A stretch of 64,000 nt of DNA from Thalassospira australica (GTDB lineage Bacteria; Pseudomonadota; Alphaproteobacteria; Rhodospirillales; Thalassospiraceae), in assembly GCF_000763295.1 (NCBI RefSeq), contig NZ_JRJE01000032.1, positions 558,001 through 622,000 of the forward strand. The letters are read 5' to 3'. Position numbers and translations under genes: made by a program. Within the stretch, counting starts at the first letter, position 1. Each line of letters opens with the position of its first letter. Below the pieces are notes generated by a model that did no database searches, was not told the DNA's origin, and was given only the letters and a program-made list of their open reading frames with translations. Positions 27,319 to 37,344 of the stretch are shown here, piece after piece.

Positions 27319-29124
27319 ATGACTGACCTTAAGAACATTCGTAACTTTTCGATCATCGCGCATATCGACCACGGAAAATCGACCCTGGCGGATCGCCTGA
27401 TCCATTTGACCGGTGGTTTGACGGATCGTGAAATGGCCGAACAGGTTCTCGATTCGATGGATATCGAACGTGAACGCGGCATTACCATCAAATCCCAAGC
27501 CGTGCGTCTGAAATACACCGCCAAGGATGGGCAGGAATATACGCTCAATCTGATGGATACGCCGGGCCACGTTGACTTCGCCTATGAAGTTTCACGCTCG
27601 CTTGCTGCGTGCGAAGGTTCGCTTCTGGTGGTCGACGCCGCCCAGGGGGTAGAGGCACAGACCCTAGCAAACGTTTATCAGGCAATTGATAACAATCACG
27701 AAATCGTGCCTGTCCTGAATAAGGTCGACCTGCCTGCGGCAGAACCCGACCGGGTCAAGGAACAGATCGAAGAAGTGATTGGCATTGATGCCAGCGACGC
27801 GGTGATGATTTCAGCCAAAACCGGCCTTGGTGTGCCCGACGTCCTCGAAGCACTCGTGCACCGTCTGCCCGCCCCGACCGGGGATGCCGAAGCACCGCTT
27901 GAGGTTCTTCTGGTCGATAGCTGGTATGACGCCTATCTCGGTGTGATGATTCTTGTGCGCGTGAAGGAAGGGACCCTTAAAAAGGGTCAGAAAATCCGCT
28001 TCATGAATGCCAAGGTCACCCACACAGTTGACCGCGTGGGTGTCTTTACACCCAAACCGCTGTCGATGGATGAATTGGGTCCGGGCGAAGTTGGCTTTAT
28101 CAACTGCGGCATGAAAACTGTGGCCGAATGTGAAGTCGGCGACACGATCACCGAAGAAAAACGTCAGTGCGCCAAACCGCTGGCTGGCTTCAAGCCGTCC
28201 ATTCCGGTGGTGTTCTGTGGCATCTTCCCGGTTGATACCAGTGAATATGAAGTGTTGCGCGATGCGCTTGAAAAGCTGCATCTCAATGACGCATCCTTCC
28301 AGTTCGAGCCGGAAAATTCGACCGCCCTTGGTCTTGGTTTCCGCTGTGGTTTCCTTGGGTTGCTTCATCTTGAAATCATTCAGGAACGTCTGGAACGCGA
28401 GTTCGAGCTTGATCTGATCACGACCGCCCCCTCGGTGTCTTACAAGATCACCATGAGCAAGGGCGAAGAAATCATGCTCCATAACCCGGCTGATTTCCCC
28501 GATGTCACCAAGATCAAGGCGATTGAAGAACCATGGATCAAGGCATCGATCATGGTGCCTGATGAATATCTGGGCGGCATTCTGACACTTTGCACCGAAC
28601 GTCGTGGCATTCAGCAGGATCTGACCTATGTCGGCAATCGGGCGATGGCGGTTTATAAATTGCCGCTCAATGAAGTCGTGTTTGATTTCTATGACCGCCT
28701 GAAATCGATTTCGCGTGGCTATGCCAGCTTTGATTACGAGATTGCCGGGTATGACGAAAGCGATCTGGTCAAGGTTTCCATCCTGGTCAACGACGAACCT
28801 GTCGATGCGCTGGCCCTGATGGTCCACCGATCAGCTGCTGAATATCGCGGGCGTGAGATTTGTAAACGTCTTAAGGACCTGATCCCGCGTCAGATGTTCC
28901 GTATCGCCATTCAGGCCGCCATCGGCGGCAAGGTGATTGCCCGTGAAACGGTTTCGGCACTGCGCAAAGACGTGACGGCCAAATGTTACGGTGGTGACGT
29001 GTCGCGTAAACGTAAGCTGCTTGAAAAACAGAAGGCCGGTAAAAAGAAAATGCGTCAGTTCGGCAAGGTTGAAATTCCGCAGACCGCCTTTATCAATGCG
29101 CTCAAGATGGGCGACGATAAATAA
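27319..29124 (+). CDS. lepA: Elongation factor 4 (LepA GTPase)
   Basis: 601 residues from the ATG at 27319; the frame is open 17 codons further up, but the family starts [20 protein letters not shown]. LepA is a ribosome-dependent GTPase that affects translation elongation and 30S assembly. G1 is [10 protein letters not shown]3 is DTPGHVDF, G4 is NKVDLPAA. Then come EF-G-like domains II, III and V and the LepA-specific C-terminal domain with [25 protein letters not shown] good terminator follows. Confidence 0.98.
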   Translation: MTDLKNIRNFSIIAHIDHGKSTLADRLIHLTGGLTDREMAEQVLDSMDIERERGITIKSQAVRLKYTAKDGQEYTLNLMDTPGHVDFAYEVSRSLAACEGSLLVVDAAQGVEAQTLANVYQAIDNNHEIVPVLNKVDLPAAEPDRVKEQIEEVIGIDASDAVMISAKTGLGVPDVLEALVHRLPAPTGDAEAPLEVLLVDSWYDAYLGVMILVRVKEGTLKKGQKIRFMNAKVTHTVDRVGVFTPKPLSMDELGPGEVGFINCGMKTVAECEVGDTITEEKRQCAKPLAGFKPSIPVVFCGIFPVDTSEYEVLRDALEKLHLNDASFQFEPENSTALGLGFRCGFLGLLHLEIIQERLEREFELDLITTAPSVSYKITMSKGEEIMLHNPADFPDVTKIKAIEEPWIKASIMVPDEYLGGILTLCTERRGIQQDLTYVGNRAMAVYKLPLNEVVFDFYDRLKSISRGYASFDYEIAGYDESDLVKVSILVNDEPVDALALMVHRSAAEYRGREICKRLKDLIPRQMFRIAIQAAIGGKVIARETVSALRKDVTAKCYGGDVSRKRKLLEKQKAGKKKMRQFGKVEIPQTAFINALKMGDDK

Positions 29125-29146
29125 GCTGAAGTTACGTTATCGAAAC

Positions 29147-29182
29147 AAAGGCTGTGTCCGTTTGCGGGTGCAGCCTTTTTTC
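29147..29182 (+). terminator. Rho-independent terminator after lepA
   Basis: AAAGGCTG (29147-29154) pairs with CAGCCTTT (29171-29178), followed by TTTTC. Confidence 0.8.
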
Positions 29183-29254
29183 TTTGCTGTTTTCATCCCC
29201 GTCCGTGCTGGGGTATGGATGGCGGACTCAATCTCATATCGCAGGAGCCAACAG

Positions 29255-29713
29255 ATGGATCTCGAAAATCTGGTCAAACAGGAAGACGTTTTGGTGTTTG
29301 ATCGCTTTGATGAAGACACCGCCTGGTCCATTGGCTCGAAGCTGGTCGGTGTCGCACAGGCGCAAAATGCCCCGGTGGCGATTAATATTCGCACCCCGGA
29401 TCGCACCCTGTTTCACGCATCCCTTTCTGGTGCAAAGCCCGCCAATGACGCGTGGGCACGTCGCAAAAGCAATCTGGTCTTGCGTGAACATGTCAGTTCA
29501 ATGCGCTTTGGCGCAGAGCTCAATGCCAAGGGCAAGACGCTTGCCGACCACGGGATTGATTTTGCTGACTATGCCGACCACGGCGGCAGTTTTCCGATCC
29601 GGGTTGCCGGTGTTGGGGTGATCGGCGCGATCACGGTATCGGGACTGGCATCACATGAAGATCACGGCATGATCGTCAGCGTTTTGGCCGAACATCTTGG
29701 CGTGTCGGTTTAG
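29255..29713 (+). CDS. UPF0303 / heme-degrading-domain family protein
   Basis: 152 residues from the ATG at 29255, after GCAGGAG; the longer open frame upstream runs through lepA. The family pattern is clear: VFDRFDEDTAWSIGSKL, the RKSNLVLREHVSS block and HGGSFPIRVAGVGVIGAITVSGL. The family (DUF336/HbpS-like fold) includes heme-binding proteins and uncharacterised UPF0303 members; no enzyme activity can be claimed. It stands alone between the lepA terminator and a convergent small membrane protein. Confidence 0.88.
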   Translation: MDLENLVKQEDVLVFDRFDEDTAWSIGSKLVGVAQAQNAPVAINIRTPDRTLFHASLSGAKPANDAWARRKSNLVLREHVSSMRFGAELNAKGKTLADHGIDFADYADHGGSFPIRVAGVGVIGAITVSGLASHEDHGMIVSVLAEHLGVSV

Positions 29714-29737
29714 GTCCAGCCGCAAGGCAGGCCGGAT

Positions 29738-30010
29738 TTACTCTTCCAGAATGGCCTGAACCTTATGAGACACCCATTTTGATATGATGGTTGAACCGGC
29801 GACCAAAAGGCCGATGGCAACCGCTGTTCCAATGACAATCATGAAGCTGCCGCCCGAACGCCCGTGCATCATCATTTGAAGGGTGGCTTGGAACGTTACC
29901 ATCAAAAGTAAGGTACCAAGCAGAAGCGTACCTGAACCAAACAGCATCAGTTTGCGCATATTCACTGTGCGACGGCTGCTCTTTTGGTCTTCCTGATCTT
30001 GGTTGCTCAT
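29738..30010 (-). CDS. Small membrane protein, unknown function
   Basis: 90 residues with two hydrophobic helices (about 23-48 and 56-77) and a charged N-terminus (NQDQEDQKSSRR). No family recognised. The ATG lies 126 bases downstream of the GFA gene on the same strand. Codon use looks like the neighbours. Whether it is a real gene rests on its length and the two clear helices. Confidence 0.55.
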   Translation of the reverse strand: MSNQDQEDQKSSRRTVNMRKLMLFGSGTLLLGTLLLMVTFQATLQMMMHGRSGGSFMIVIGTAVAIGLLVAGSTIISKWVSHKVQAILEE

Positions 30011-30136
30011 GGCAGGCCCCTAATGGTGATGTGTACAATCGCTACTGTAAGTAACAGTTTGCACAGCCTGTCATGATTGAGCCCCGAGGACCAGAGGAGA
30101 GGCAAAAATCCCTGTTTATGGTCGACTTAAAAAGGG

Positions 30137-30544
30137 TTAGCTGCCTGTATCGAAGTGATCGATTTCGGGGTCAATCCCGGCAAAGCTTTTAAGGGCCGTG
30201 CGCATCCAAAGATGTTTTTTAGCCTTGAACGGGGCCGGGTCATCGAACGTGCCAAGACGGAAATCGACGAAGCTGTCATCTGATCCGTTGCGCCAGGTGA
30301 TGCTTGATCCGCATTTTGGGCAAAAGCCGCGAAACTTGCCCGGTGAGCTTTCATAATCGGTCGGTGTGCCGTTCCATGAAACGGCACTGGCCGGAAAGCT
30401 GACAAAGGTCGAGACACCCGAGCCACTATCCTTGCGACACATGCCACAATGGCAATGATTGCCGCCAATCGGATCACCAGAAGCAGAAAAGCGCACCGCG
30501 CCACAAAGACAGCCACCGGAATGGATAGCAGGATTCGTGGTCAT
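30137..30544 (-). CDS. GFA family (CENP-V/glutathione-dependent formaldehyde-activating-like) protein
   Basis: 135 residues. Zinc-binding cysteines appear as GGCLCGAVRF (Cys about 12 and 14), CHCGMCRKDSG (about 33-38) and FCPKCGS (about 86-89), the full set of the GFA fold. The founding member was reported to speed addition of glutathione to formaldehyde, though this activity is disputed; most relatives have no known role. Located 32 bases downstream of the flavoprotein gene on the same strand, so probably in one transcript with it. Confidence 0.92.
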   Translation of the reverse strand: MTTNPAIHSGGCLCGAVRFSASGDPIGGNHCHCGMCRKDSGSGVSTFVSFPASAVSWNGTPTDYESSPGKFRGFCPKCGSSITWRNGSDDSFVDFRLGTFDDPAPFKAKKHLWMRTALKSFAGIDPEIDHFDTGS

Positions 30545-30576
30545 GGTGCGCTTTCCTGAAATAGCGTTGGTTTTAA

Positions 30577-31599
30577 TTATTCGTTCGGAACACCTGTGGT
30601 GGTCGAATATTCGAAATGGAATTCCTTATCCGGGAACAGATAGGAACGCGCAGCATGAATGGCGCTGGCTCCTTCGGCAAAGCCTGACAGGATCAGTTTG
30701 AGTTTATGCTCATAGGTGGCGATATCGCCGATTGCAAAGATGCCCGGAACCGATGTTTGCATCGTCGCCTGAGTGACCCCGATATGGTTTTTATCAAGGT
30801 TAAGACCCCAATCGGCAATCGGGCCCAGTTCCATTGCAAGGCCAAAGAACGGCAGAAGGTGATCGGCTTCAAGCTCGCGTTCTTCGCCCTTAAGTGTTGC
30901 GACAACTACGTGCGACAGCTTGCCGTTGTCGCCCTTAAGGCCCTTGAGCTGATAGGGAATGACCATTTCAATCTTGCCTTCATCGGCAAGGGTTTGAAGC
31001 TTTTTGCTGCTGTCCGGGGCAGCACGGAATTTCGGGCGACGGTGCACAACCATGACCTTTTCGGCAATATCATGCAGTGATAACGCCCAATCGACCGCGG
31101 AATCACCACCACCGGCAATCACGACTTTCTTGCCGGCAAAATCAACGCGGCGTTTGACATAATACTGAACCCCGCCAGACCCTTCGTAATCTTCAAGGCC
31201 TTCCATCGGTGGCTTGTTGGGGCCAAAGGCGCCACAGCCAGCGGCAATCACGACCGCACCGGCATCAATAACCGCGCCCGTGCTGGTTTCCAGCGTAAAG
31301 CGTCCGTCATCGCGCTTTTCAAGTTTGGTTACCTGCTGACCCAGATGATAGGTCGGTTCAAACGGGGCGGCCTGTTTCGCCAACTGATCAATCAGGTCCT
31401 GACCTGCGATCTGCGGATGGGCGGGAATGTCAAAAATCGGCTTTTCAGGATACAGCGCGCTGCACTGGCCACCGACCATATCAAGTGCGTCAATCACATG
31501 TGATTTAAGCCCCAGCATACCGGCTTCGAAAACCGCAAAAAGTCCCACGGGGCCTGCGCCAATAATGGCAATATCTGTGCTATGCGATGCGTCTGACAT
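30577..31599 (-). CDS. Ferredoxin--NADP+ reductase-like flavoprotein (thioredoxin-reductase-type fold)
   Basis: 340 residues from the ATG at 31599, which has GGACGGA six bases upstream; ATG 31605 and TTG 31614 are in frame but too close to that site. FAD motif IIGAGPVGLFA at the N-terminus, MVGGQCSALYPEKPIFDIP typical of the YumC-type ferredoxin-NADP reductases, NADPH motif VIAGGGDSAVDWAL (about residue 160), closing FAD motif FAIGDIATY. The redox CxxC of thioredoxin reductase is absent, as in this group. It would pass electrons between NADPH and ferredoxin or flavodoxin. Divergent from tsaE. Confidence 0.9.
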   Translation of the reverse strand: MSDASHSTDIAIIGAGPVGLFAVFEAGMLGLKSHVIDALDMVGGQCSALYPEKPIFDIPAHPQIAGQDLIDQLAKQAAPFEPTYHLGQQVTKLEKRDDGRFTLETSTGAVIDAGAVVIAAGCGAFGPNKPPMEGLEDYEGSGGVQYYVKRRVDFAGKKVVIAGGGDSAVDWALSLHDIAEKVMVVHRRPKFRAAPDSSKKLQTLADEGKIEMVIPYQLKGLKGDNGKLSHVVVATLKGEERELEADHLLPFFGLAMELGPIADWGLNLDKNHIGVTQATMQTSVPGIFAIGDIATYEHKLKLILSGFAEGASAIHAARSYLFPDKEFHFEYSTTTGVPNE

Positions 31600-31842
31600 A
31601 CTCATTCCGTCCAAATAAAATCAAATTTGGGTAGGGTGCTGACCCCAAGCCCGGTGGTGTGCGGGAAAACTGTTAGCTGCGAAATAGCATTTGGGGCCGT
31701 CAATCGCAACGGAAACCGGGCAAATTTGCTGTGTGTGCCATGTTTTGCTGTGACCTTGATCGCGATTCCGTAAAATCATTGCGAAGCGGTTGTCAGTCAC
31801 CCTACAACAGAACAAACAAACGCCATTCAATCGACGGATATC

Positions 31843-32319
31843 ATGATCAAAACAGTCACTGTCAGCGATCAAAACGGGACCGAAGCCCTTGCCGCAAAAT
31901 TGGCCGCCATTGCCAAGCCGGGTGACGTGATCCTGATGCATGGCACCTTGGGTATGGGTAAAAGTGCGTTTTGCCGGGCCTTCATTCGGGCGGTGGCTGA
32001 TAACCCGCACGAAGAAGTCCCCAGCCCGACCTTCACGCTGGTCCAGATTTATGAGCTGGATCGTCTGCCCGTCTGGCATTTCGATTTGTATCGCTTGTCT
32101 GACCCCGAAGAGGTTCATGAACTTGATATCGAAGATGCCTTTGCGGATGCTGTCAGTCTGATTGAATGGCCTGATCGGTTGGAATATCTGACCCCAAAAA
32201 ACCGTCTTGATATTCATATCGATCCCGGATCAAGCCCCGATGGGCGGGTATTTAAGCTTGAACCACATGGGGATGACTGGGTTCAGCGGATCACTGATCT
32301 TAACGAGGCCCCCCAATGA
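31843..32319 (+). CDS. tsaE: tRNA t6A-synthesis ATPase TsaE
   Basis: 158 residues. Walker A GTLGMGKSAF (about residues 33-42), then SPTFTLVQIYE and the HFDLYRLSDPEEVHELDIED block characteristic of TsaE (YjeE). It drives turnover of the TsaBDE complex that makes t6A37 in tRNA. First gene of the operon tsaE-amgK-murU-addB-addA; it overlaps amgK by four bases (ATGA). Confidence 0.96.
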   Translation: MIKTVTVSDQNGTEALAAKLAAIAKPGDVILMHGTLGMGKSAFCRAFIRAVADNPHEEVPSPTFTLVQIYELDRLPVWHFDLYRLSDPEEVHELDIEDAFADAVSLIEWPDRLEYLTPKNRLDIHIDPGSSPDGRVFKLEPHGDDWVQRITDLNEAPQ

Positions 32320-33440
32320 CGCGCGCCACACCCGATCAGGAGCGCCGCAATGCCGAACGACAGGATTTTCTGGTGTCTTGCGGCTGGCAAAATGCGCAAG
32401 TGTCTCCGCTGGTCGACGATGCTTCGGCACGGAAGTATTTTCGCCTTGAACGCCGACACGACACCGCGCTTTTGATGGATTTCCCGCCAACAGCCATTCA
32501 TGTCGATCCACATGGCATCTTTGATGACCCGGAACGTCCGGCCTCGGTCGTGCCGGTGTTGAAAACGACCGAGCTGTTCAAGCGGGCAGGCTGGCGTGTG
32601 CCGGACATTCAGGCCGCCGATGAAAAACGTGGTTTGCTGCTGATCGAGGATTTCGGCGATGTGACCTTTACCGAGGCGCTTCAGGGCGGAGCAATGTTTG
32701 ACGGCCTTGGACAGGAAGCCCTGTATTTGCGTGGGGTCGCGCAATTGATAACCCTGCATCGGTTCTGTGACGCGGGCGGGATGACCGGATGCGACTTGGT
32801 GCGCTATGGCCCCGACAATCTGCGTCGCATGCTTGATAGTTTCAAAACCGACTATCTGCCGTTGATCATCACCGATCAAGCAAGGCGTGCAATCGCCATC
32901 AAAGATTTTGACAAGCTGCTTGATGATGTCTTGCCGCTTTGCTGGCAGGCAGGCGATGTGATCATTCACCGCGATTATCATGTTGATAACCTGATGCTGG
33001 TTGAAAATGGCGACGGGGGGGATGATTGCGGGATCATTGATTTTCAGGATGCCGCCATTGCCCCGCGGCCCTATGATCTGGCCTCGCTTTTGCGCGATGT
33101 GCGCCACGATATTGGCCCGGATCTTGAAGCGCGGATGACGGAATTCTATCTTGCAGCTTTTCCAAATATTGATCGTTCTGGTTTCGAAACATCCTATGTT
33201 GCGGCATCAATGGTGCGCAATTTCCGTATCCTTGGGCGGTTTGGTTGGCTTGCGATCAAGGCGGGGAAAACCCGCTATTTCGATTTTATTCCGCGCTGCT
33301 GGGAACTGATCTTGCGCGGGGCAGGGGAAAACCTGCCAGCATTGCAGGATTGGGTGGAAACCCATATCCCGCCCGATGCCCGCAAGGCCCCAAAAATTTT
33401 CACGCCGCATCCCCCGGCCAGCAAAGAGGCACAAAGATGA
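32316..33440 (+). CDS. amgK: N-acetylmuramate/N-acetylglucosamine 1-kinase (AmgK-like phosphotransferase)
   Basis: 374 residues, aminoglycoside-phosphotransferase fold. Catalytic loop IIHRDYHVDNLML (about residues 216-228) and metal-binding GIIDFQDAAIAPRPYDLASL (about 238-257). In Pseudomonas and Caulobacter, AmgK phosphorylates recycled MurNAc at C1 so that MurU can make UDP-MurNAc, bypassing de novo synthesis and giving intrinsic fosfomycin tolerance. The next gene, overlapping by four bases, is the MurU-like enzyme, which makes this specific assignment strong. The N-terminus has the family's LVDDASARKYFRL segment. Confidence 0.9.
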   Translation: MTRATPDQERRNAERQDFLVSCGWQNAQVSPLVDDASARKYFRLERRHDTALLMDFPPTAIHVDPHGIFDDPERPASVVPVLKTTELFKRAGWRVPDIQAADEKRGLLLIEDFGDVTFTEALQGGAMFDGLGQEALYLRGVAQLITLHRFCDAGGMTGCDLVRYGPDNLRRMLDSFKTDYLPLIITDQARRAIAIKDFDKLLDDVLPLCWQAGDVIIHRDYHVDNLMLVENGDGGDDCGIIDFQDAAIAPRPYDLASLLRDVRHDIGPDLEARMTEFYLAAFPNIDRSGFETSYVAASMVRNFRILGRFGWLAIKAGKTRYFDFIPRCWELILRGAGENLPALQDWVETHIPPDARKAPKIFTPHPPASKEAQR

Positions 33441-34198
33441 CCGCACCGGCACAAAAGGCACAGGCCATGGTTCTGGCAGCGGGGCTGGGCAAACGCATGC
33501 GCCCGATCACTGATACAATGCCAAAACCACTGATACCGGTTGCAGGCAAGCCGATGCTTGATCATGTGCTTGATAAACTTGCGGCGGCCGGGGTGGATAA
33601 GGCGGTGGTCAACAGCCACTACCTTGGTCGGCAGATCACGGATCATGTTGCCACCAGATCAGCACCCGCCATTGTTACCTCGCCCGAGGAAGACTTGCTT
33701 GAAACCGGCGGCGGGGTGAAAAACGCGCTTTCGAAACTGGATGCAGAAGCGTTTCTGATTGCCAATGCCGATGTCTTCTGGACCGAAGGGACCGAACCGC
33801 TTTTTGATCGCCTGATCAATGCGTTTGATCCGGATCATATGGACGCCCTGCTTGCGGTTTATCCGGTTTCGGACGGCTATGGCTATGACGGCGCGGGGGA
33901 TTTCTTCTGGCAGGTGGATGGTCGGTTGAAACGCCGGGGTGATGCGCCATCAGCCCCCTATTTCTTTACCGGCGTTCAGGTGCTTTCGCCACGCCTGTTT
34001 GAAGATACGCCTGATGGAGCCTTCTCGCTGAATGTTGTTTATGACAAGGCGCTGGCGGCAGGGCGGTGTTATGGTCTGGTGCATGATGGCGGGCATTTCC
34101 ATATCGGCACACCAGAGGCCCTTAAAGAGTCTGAGCCTGTCATCGCCAAGGCGCTTGAGGTGGAGCGGGCCAAGCAAGCCGCATTCGGGGGAAATTGA
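33437..34198 (+). CDS. murU: N-acetylmuramate-1-phosphate uridylyltransferase (MurU-like)
   Basis: 253 residues from the ATG at 33437, which overlaps the amgK stop; the frame upstream lies inside amgK. Nucleotidyltransferase signature MVLAAGLGKRMRPITDTMPKPL with GxGxRM and the Lys of PKPL, then ETGGGVKNAL and ANADVFW (metal-binding Asp). It would join MurNAc-1-phosphate and UTP to give UDP-MurNAc in cell-wall recycling. Its stop overlaps the addB start by one base (TGATG). Confidence 0.9.
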   Translation: MTAPAQKAQAMVLAAGLGKRMRPITDTMPKPLIPVAGKPMLDHVLDKLAAAGVDKAVVNSHYLGRQITDHVATRSAPAIVTSPEEDLLETGGGVKNALSKLDAEAFLIANADVFWTEGTEPLFDRLINAFDPDHMDALLAVYPVSDGYGYDGAGDFFWQVDGRLKRRGDAPSAPYFFTGVQVLSPRLFEDTPDGAFSLNVVYDKALAAGRCYGLVHDGGHFHIGTPEALKESEPVIAKALEVERAKQAAFGGN

Positions 34199-37100
34199 TG
34201 GCTGACCTGTTTGATGTTCTGGACGCACCTGATTACGACGATGCCTCGTTTGCAGGCACGACAGAGCCGCCATCAAACCTGTTTTTCATCCCCCCGGGCG
34301 AAGCCTTTGCCGATCTGATCGCCAAACAACTGATCGTTGAAACTGTAGATCGGCCCGATGAACTGCCAGATTACGTTTTGATGGTGCCTAACCGTCGTTC
34401 TGCCAAGGTCATGCGCGATGCGTTTTTGCGCCAATCGGGTGGGGCCGTGACCCTGCTGCCGACCATTCGGCCACTGGGCGAGGCAGACGAGGACGAGCTT
34501 GCGATTTATGGTGCTGGCGGGGAACAGGCGGCTTTGGATCTGCCGCCCGCCATCCCGGATCTACAGCGTAAATTGCTGCTGACCCGTCTGATCATGAACC
34601 GGCCCGATCATCGCGGTGAAAACCCGACTGCCGATCAGGCCGCCCGTCTTGCCGGGGAACTCGCAAGGTTTCTTGATCAGGTACAAACCGAAAACTGTGC
34701 CTTTGACGATCTCGAAGGATTGGTGCCCGAAGAATTTGCCGAACATTGGCAGCTCACACTGGAATTTCTGCAAATCCTGACCCTGCATTGGCCCGACATT
34801 CTGAAATCCCAGGATGTCAGTGACCGGGCGATGCGCCGTAACGCCCTGATCAAGGCGCAAATTGACCTTTGGGCAGAAAACCCGCCAGAAACGCCGGTTT
34901 TGATTGTTGGTTCCACCGGGCCGTTTCCGGCCTTGCGGGATTTGATGGGGGCGGTTCTTGCCATGCCCAAGGGCCGTGTGGTTCTGCCCGGTCTGATGCA
35001 GGGGCTTAATCACGAAGACTGGGCGGCGATTGCCGATGATGCTGCCCATCCACAACATTTGCTGGGCAAAACGTTGGGCCATATCGGACGTCATGCCGAT
35101 AGTGTTCTGCCTTGGCCTGCCCTTGTGGACGATAGCCCGGCAACGATCGAGCGCCGACGTCTGGCGCGCGAAGCCTTGCGCCCGGCCAAAACCACCCATC
35201 ATTGGCGTCACATTGCGGGGTTTGCGTCTGATGTTCTAGATGGCGTCTTGCGCGTGGATTGTTCCGGTGCGCGTGAAGAAGCCACCACCATTGCCCTTAT
35301 GATGCGCGAGGCATTGGAACATCCCGAAAAGACCTGTGCACTGGTCACTCCGGATCGCGGCTTGGCGCGCCGTGTCGCGACCGAATTGCGGCGCTGGGAA
35401 GTTGAAATTGACGATTCGGCGGGTATTCCGCTGCATGACACAGCACCGGCGATTTATCTGCGCCTTGTCGTGCGTACAGTACAGGAAGAATTCGCCCCGG
35501 TCCCACTTTTGGAACTGTTGAAACATCCGCTTTCGGCGGCGGGCCTGTCGCCGGAAACCTTCCGCGTTTTAACCCGGCTTCTGGAAAAGGAAATCCTGCG
35601 TGGTGCCCGTCCGGGGCCGGGTTTGGATGGCTTGCAAACCGCCCTTGACGGGTGGCGCGATGAGCAGATTGAGCGGCTTAAAAACAGTGGTTCGGAAAGT
35701 GCAGCAAGCCGGATTGAACGCGTGCGGGGTGATCATGATCGCTTGACCGATCTGGTGGCACGCTGCGCGGCCTGCCTTGAAGCGCTTTCTGACCTGAACG
35801 CTGACAAGGCCTTGTCACCGGTTCATGCGCTGCGCTGCCATATCTCGGCCGCCGAGTCCTTGGCTGCAAGTGATACCCAATCGGGTGCTGATCGGCTGTG
35901 GCGCGGGGACGCGGGTGAGTCGCTTGCCGATTTCGTGCATGAATTGCTCAATGCACTGGGTGAGTTCACCCATATGCCCGGAAATCGATATGGTGCGTTT
36001 CTTGATGCCCTGATGGCGGATCGTGCGGTGCGCCCACGCTATGGCAAACATCCGCGTTTGTTTATCTGGGGCACGGTCGAAGCCCAGATGCAGCAAGCCG
36101 ACCTGACCATTCTCGGCGGCCTTAACGAAGGCGTCTGGCCACCCGAAGCCGGGGCCGATCCATGGATGAGCCGCCCGATGCGGCGCAATTTCGGTTTGCC
36201 TGCGCCCGAACACCGGGTCGGGCAATCGGCCCATGATTTCCAGCAACTATTTTGTTCGCCCGATGTGGTCATGACCCGTGCGCTGCGTATCGAAGGCACG
36301 CCGACCGTGCCGTCACGCTGGTTGTTACGGATTGAAAACATTTTGCGGAAATCGGGTGTTTCGATGGAAAAGCCCGAAGCAAACGATTGGCGTGCGTTGG
36401 CGGAAACGCTTGATGAACCCGCCGATGACATGCGGATCAAAATTGGTCGTCCGGCACCAAAACCCCCTGTATCAGCCCGCCCCGATCGCTTGTCCGTTAC
36501 GCAGATCGAAACATGGATGCGCGACCCATATGCGATCTATGCCCGTCATATCCTTGGTTTGCGCAAACTGGACGGGGTGGATGAAGACCCTGGTGCAGCG
36601 GATTACGGCAATCTGATCCATGATGCGCTTGATCAGTTCATTGCCCGTTACCCGGATCATTTACCCCCCGATGGCGAAAACGAATTGATCATGATTGGCC
36701 GCGACGTTTTCAAGCCGCTTGCTGCGCGCCCCGGCCTTTGGGCGTTTTGGTGGCCACGGTTTGAGCGTATCGCCAAGTGGTTCATTCAAACCGAGGCCGC
36801 GCGCCGTGATGCCATTCGCAAATCCTATACCGAACAGGCCGGAACCCTTGATACCATCAGCGGCTTTCAGGTCTATGCCCGTGCCGACCGCATTGATCAG
36901 CTTCGTGATGGCGGGGTCGCGATCATTGATTATAAAACCGGTGCGCCCCCCAGTCAGGGCGACGTTGCCAACGGTTTTGCGCCGCAGTTGCCCCTCGAAG
37001 CTGCCATTGCCGAAAAGGGTGGTTTTGGTGATGTCCCCGCCGGTCCACCCGCCAGCATGGCGTTTTGGAAGCTTTCAGGCGGTGATCCGGCCGGCGAGAT

Positions 37101-37344
37101 TGTTGAAATCAACACAAACCGAATGAAAACCACCCCGGCTGAACTCGCCCATGCGGCAGTGGATGGCGTCAATGGTTTGGCTGCGGCCTTTGCCGATCCC
37201 AATACGCCCTATCTCAGTGTGCCGCACCCCGATCACGCCCCGAAATATTCCGACTATGTCCATCTGGCACGCCTGCGCGAATGGATGGGCAGCGAAGATG
37301 TCAGCGAGGATATTGATGATAGCGGGGAGGGCGAAGCGCCATGA
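34198..37344 (+). CDS. addB: Double-strand break repair protein AddB
   Basis: 1,048 residues from the ATG at 34198 (a TTG one codon earlier is also in frame). N-terminal inactivated helicase-like region with VPNRRSAKVMRDAF, central segments such as FIWGTVEAQMQQADLTILGGLNEGVWPPEA, and a C-terminal PD-(D/E)xK nuclease with AIIDYKTGAPP (about residue 910). AddB cuts one strand and helps read Chi-like sites as partner of AddA. The C-terminal region has no Cys, so the iron-sulfur cluster known in Bacillus AddB seems absent: the usual CPxxF is DPYAIY. It overlaps addA by four bases. Confidence 0.94.
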   Translation: MADLFDVLDAPDYDDASFAGTTEPPSNLFFIPPGEAFADLIAKQLIVETVDRPDELPDYVLMVPNRRSAKVMRDAFLRQSGGAVTLLPTIRPLGEADEDELAIYGAGGEQAALDLPPAIPDLQRKLLLTRLIMNRPDHRGENPTADQAARLAGELARFLDQVQTENCAFDDLEGLVPEEFAEHWQLTLEFLQILTLHWPDILKSQDVSDRAMRRNALIKAQIDLWAENPPETPVLIVGSTGPFPALRDLMGAVLAMPKGRVVLPGLMQGLNHEDWAAIADDAAHPQHLLGKTLGHIGRHADSVLPWPALVDDSPATIERRRLAREALRPAKTTHHWRHIAGFASDVLDGVLRVDCSGAREEATTIALMMREALEHPEKTCALVTPDRGLARRVATELRRWEVEIDDSAGIPLHDTAPAIYLRLVVRTVQEEFAPVPLLELLKHPLSAAGLSPETFRVLTRLLEKEILRGARPGPGLDGLQTALDGWRDEQIERLKNSGSESAASRIERVRGDHDRLTDLVARCAACLEALSDLNADKALSPVHALRCHISAAESLAASDTQSGADRLWRGDAGESLADFVHELLNALGEFTHMPGNRYGAFLDALMADRAVRPRYGKHPRLFIWGTVEAQMQQADLTILGGLNEGVWPPEAGADPWMSRPMRRNFGLPAPEHRVGQSAHDFQQLFCSPDVVMTRALRIEGTPTVPSRWLLRIENILRKSGVSMEKPEANDWRALAETLDEPADDMRIKIGRPAPKPPVSARPDRLSVTQIETWMRDPYAIYARHILGLRKLDGVDEDPGAADYGNLIHDALDQFIARYPDHLPPDGENELIMIGRDVFKPLAARPGLWAFWWPRFERIAKWFIQTEAARRDAIRKSYTEQAGTLDTISGFQVYARADRIDQLRDGGVAIIDYKTGAPPSQGDVANGFAPQLPLEAAIAEKGGFGDVPAGPPASMAFWKLSGGDPAGEIVEINTNRMKTTPAELAHAAVDGVNGLAAAFADPNTPYLSVPHPDHAPKYSDYVHLARLREWMGSEDVSEDIDDSGEGEAP

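Noticed and set aside
27811..28827. 338-codon minus-strand frame opposite lepA
   Set aside because: Shadow of a highly conserved GTPase gene.
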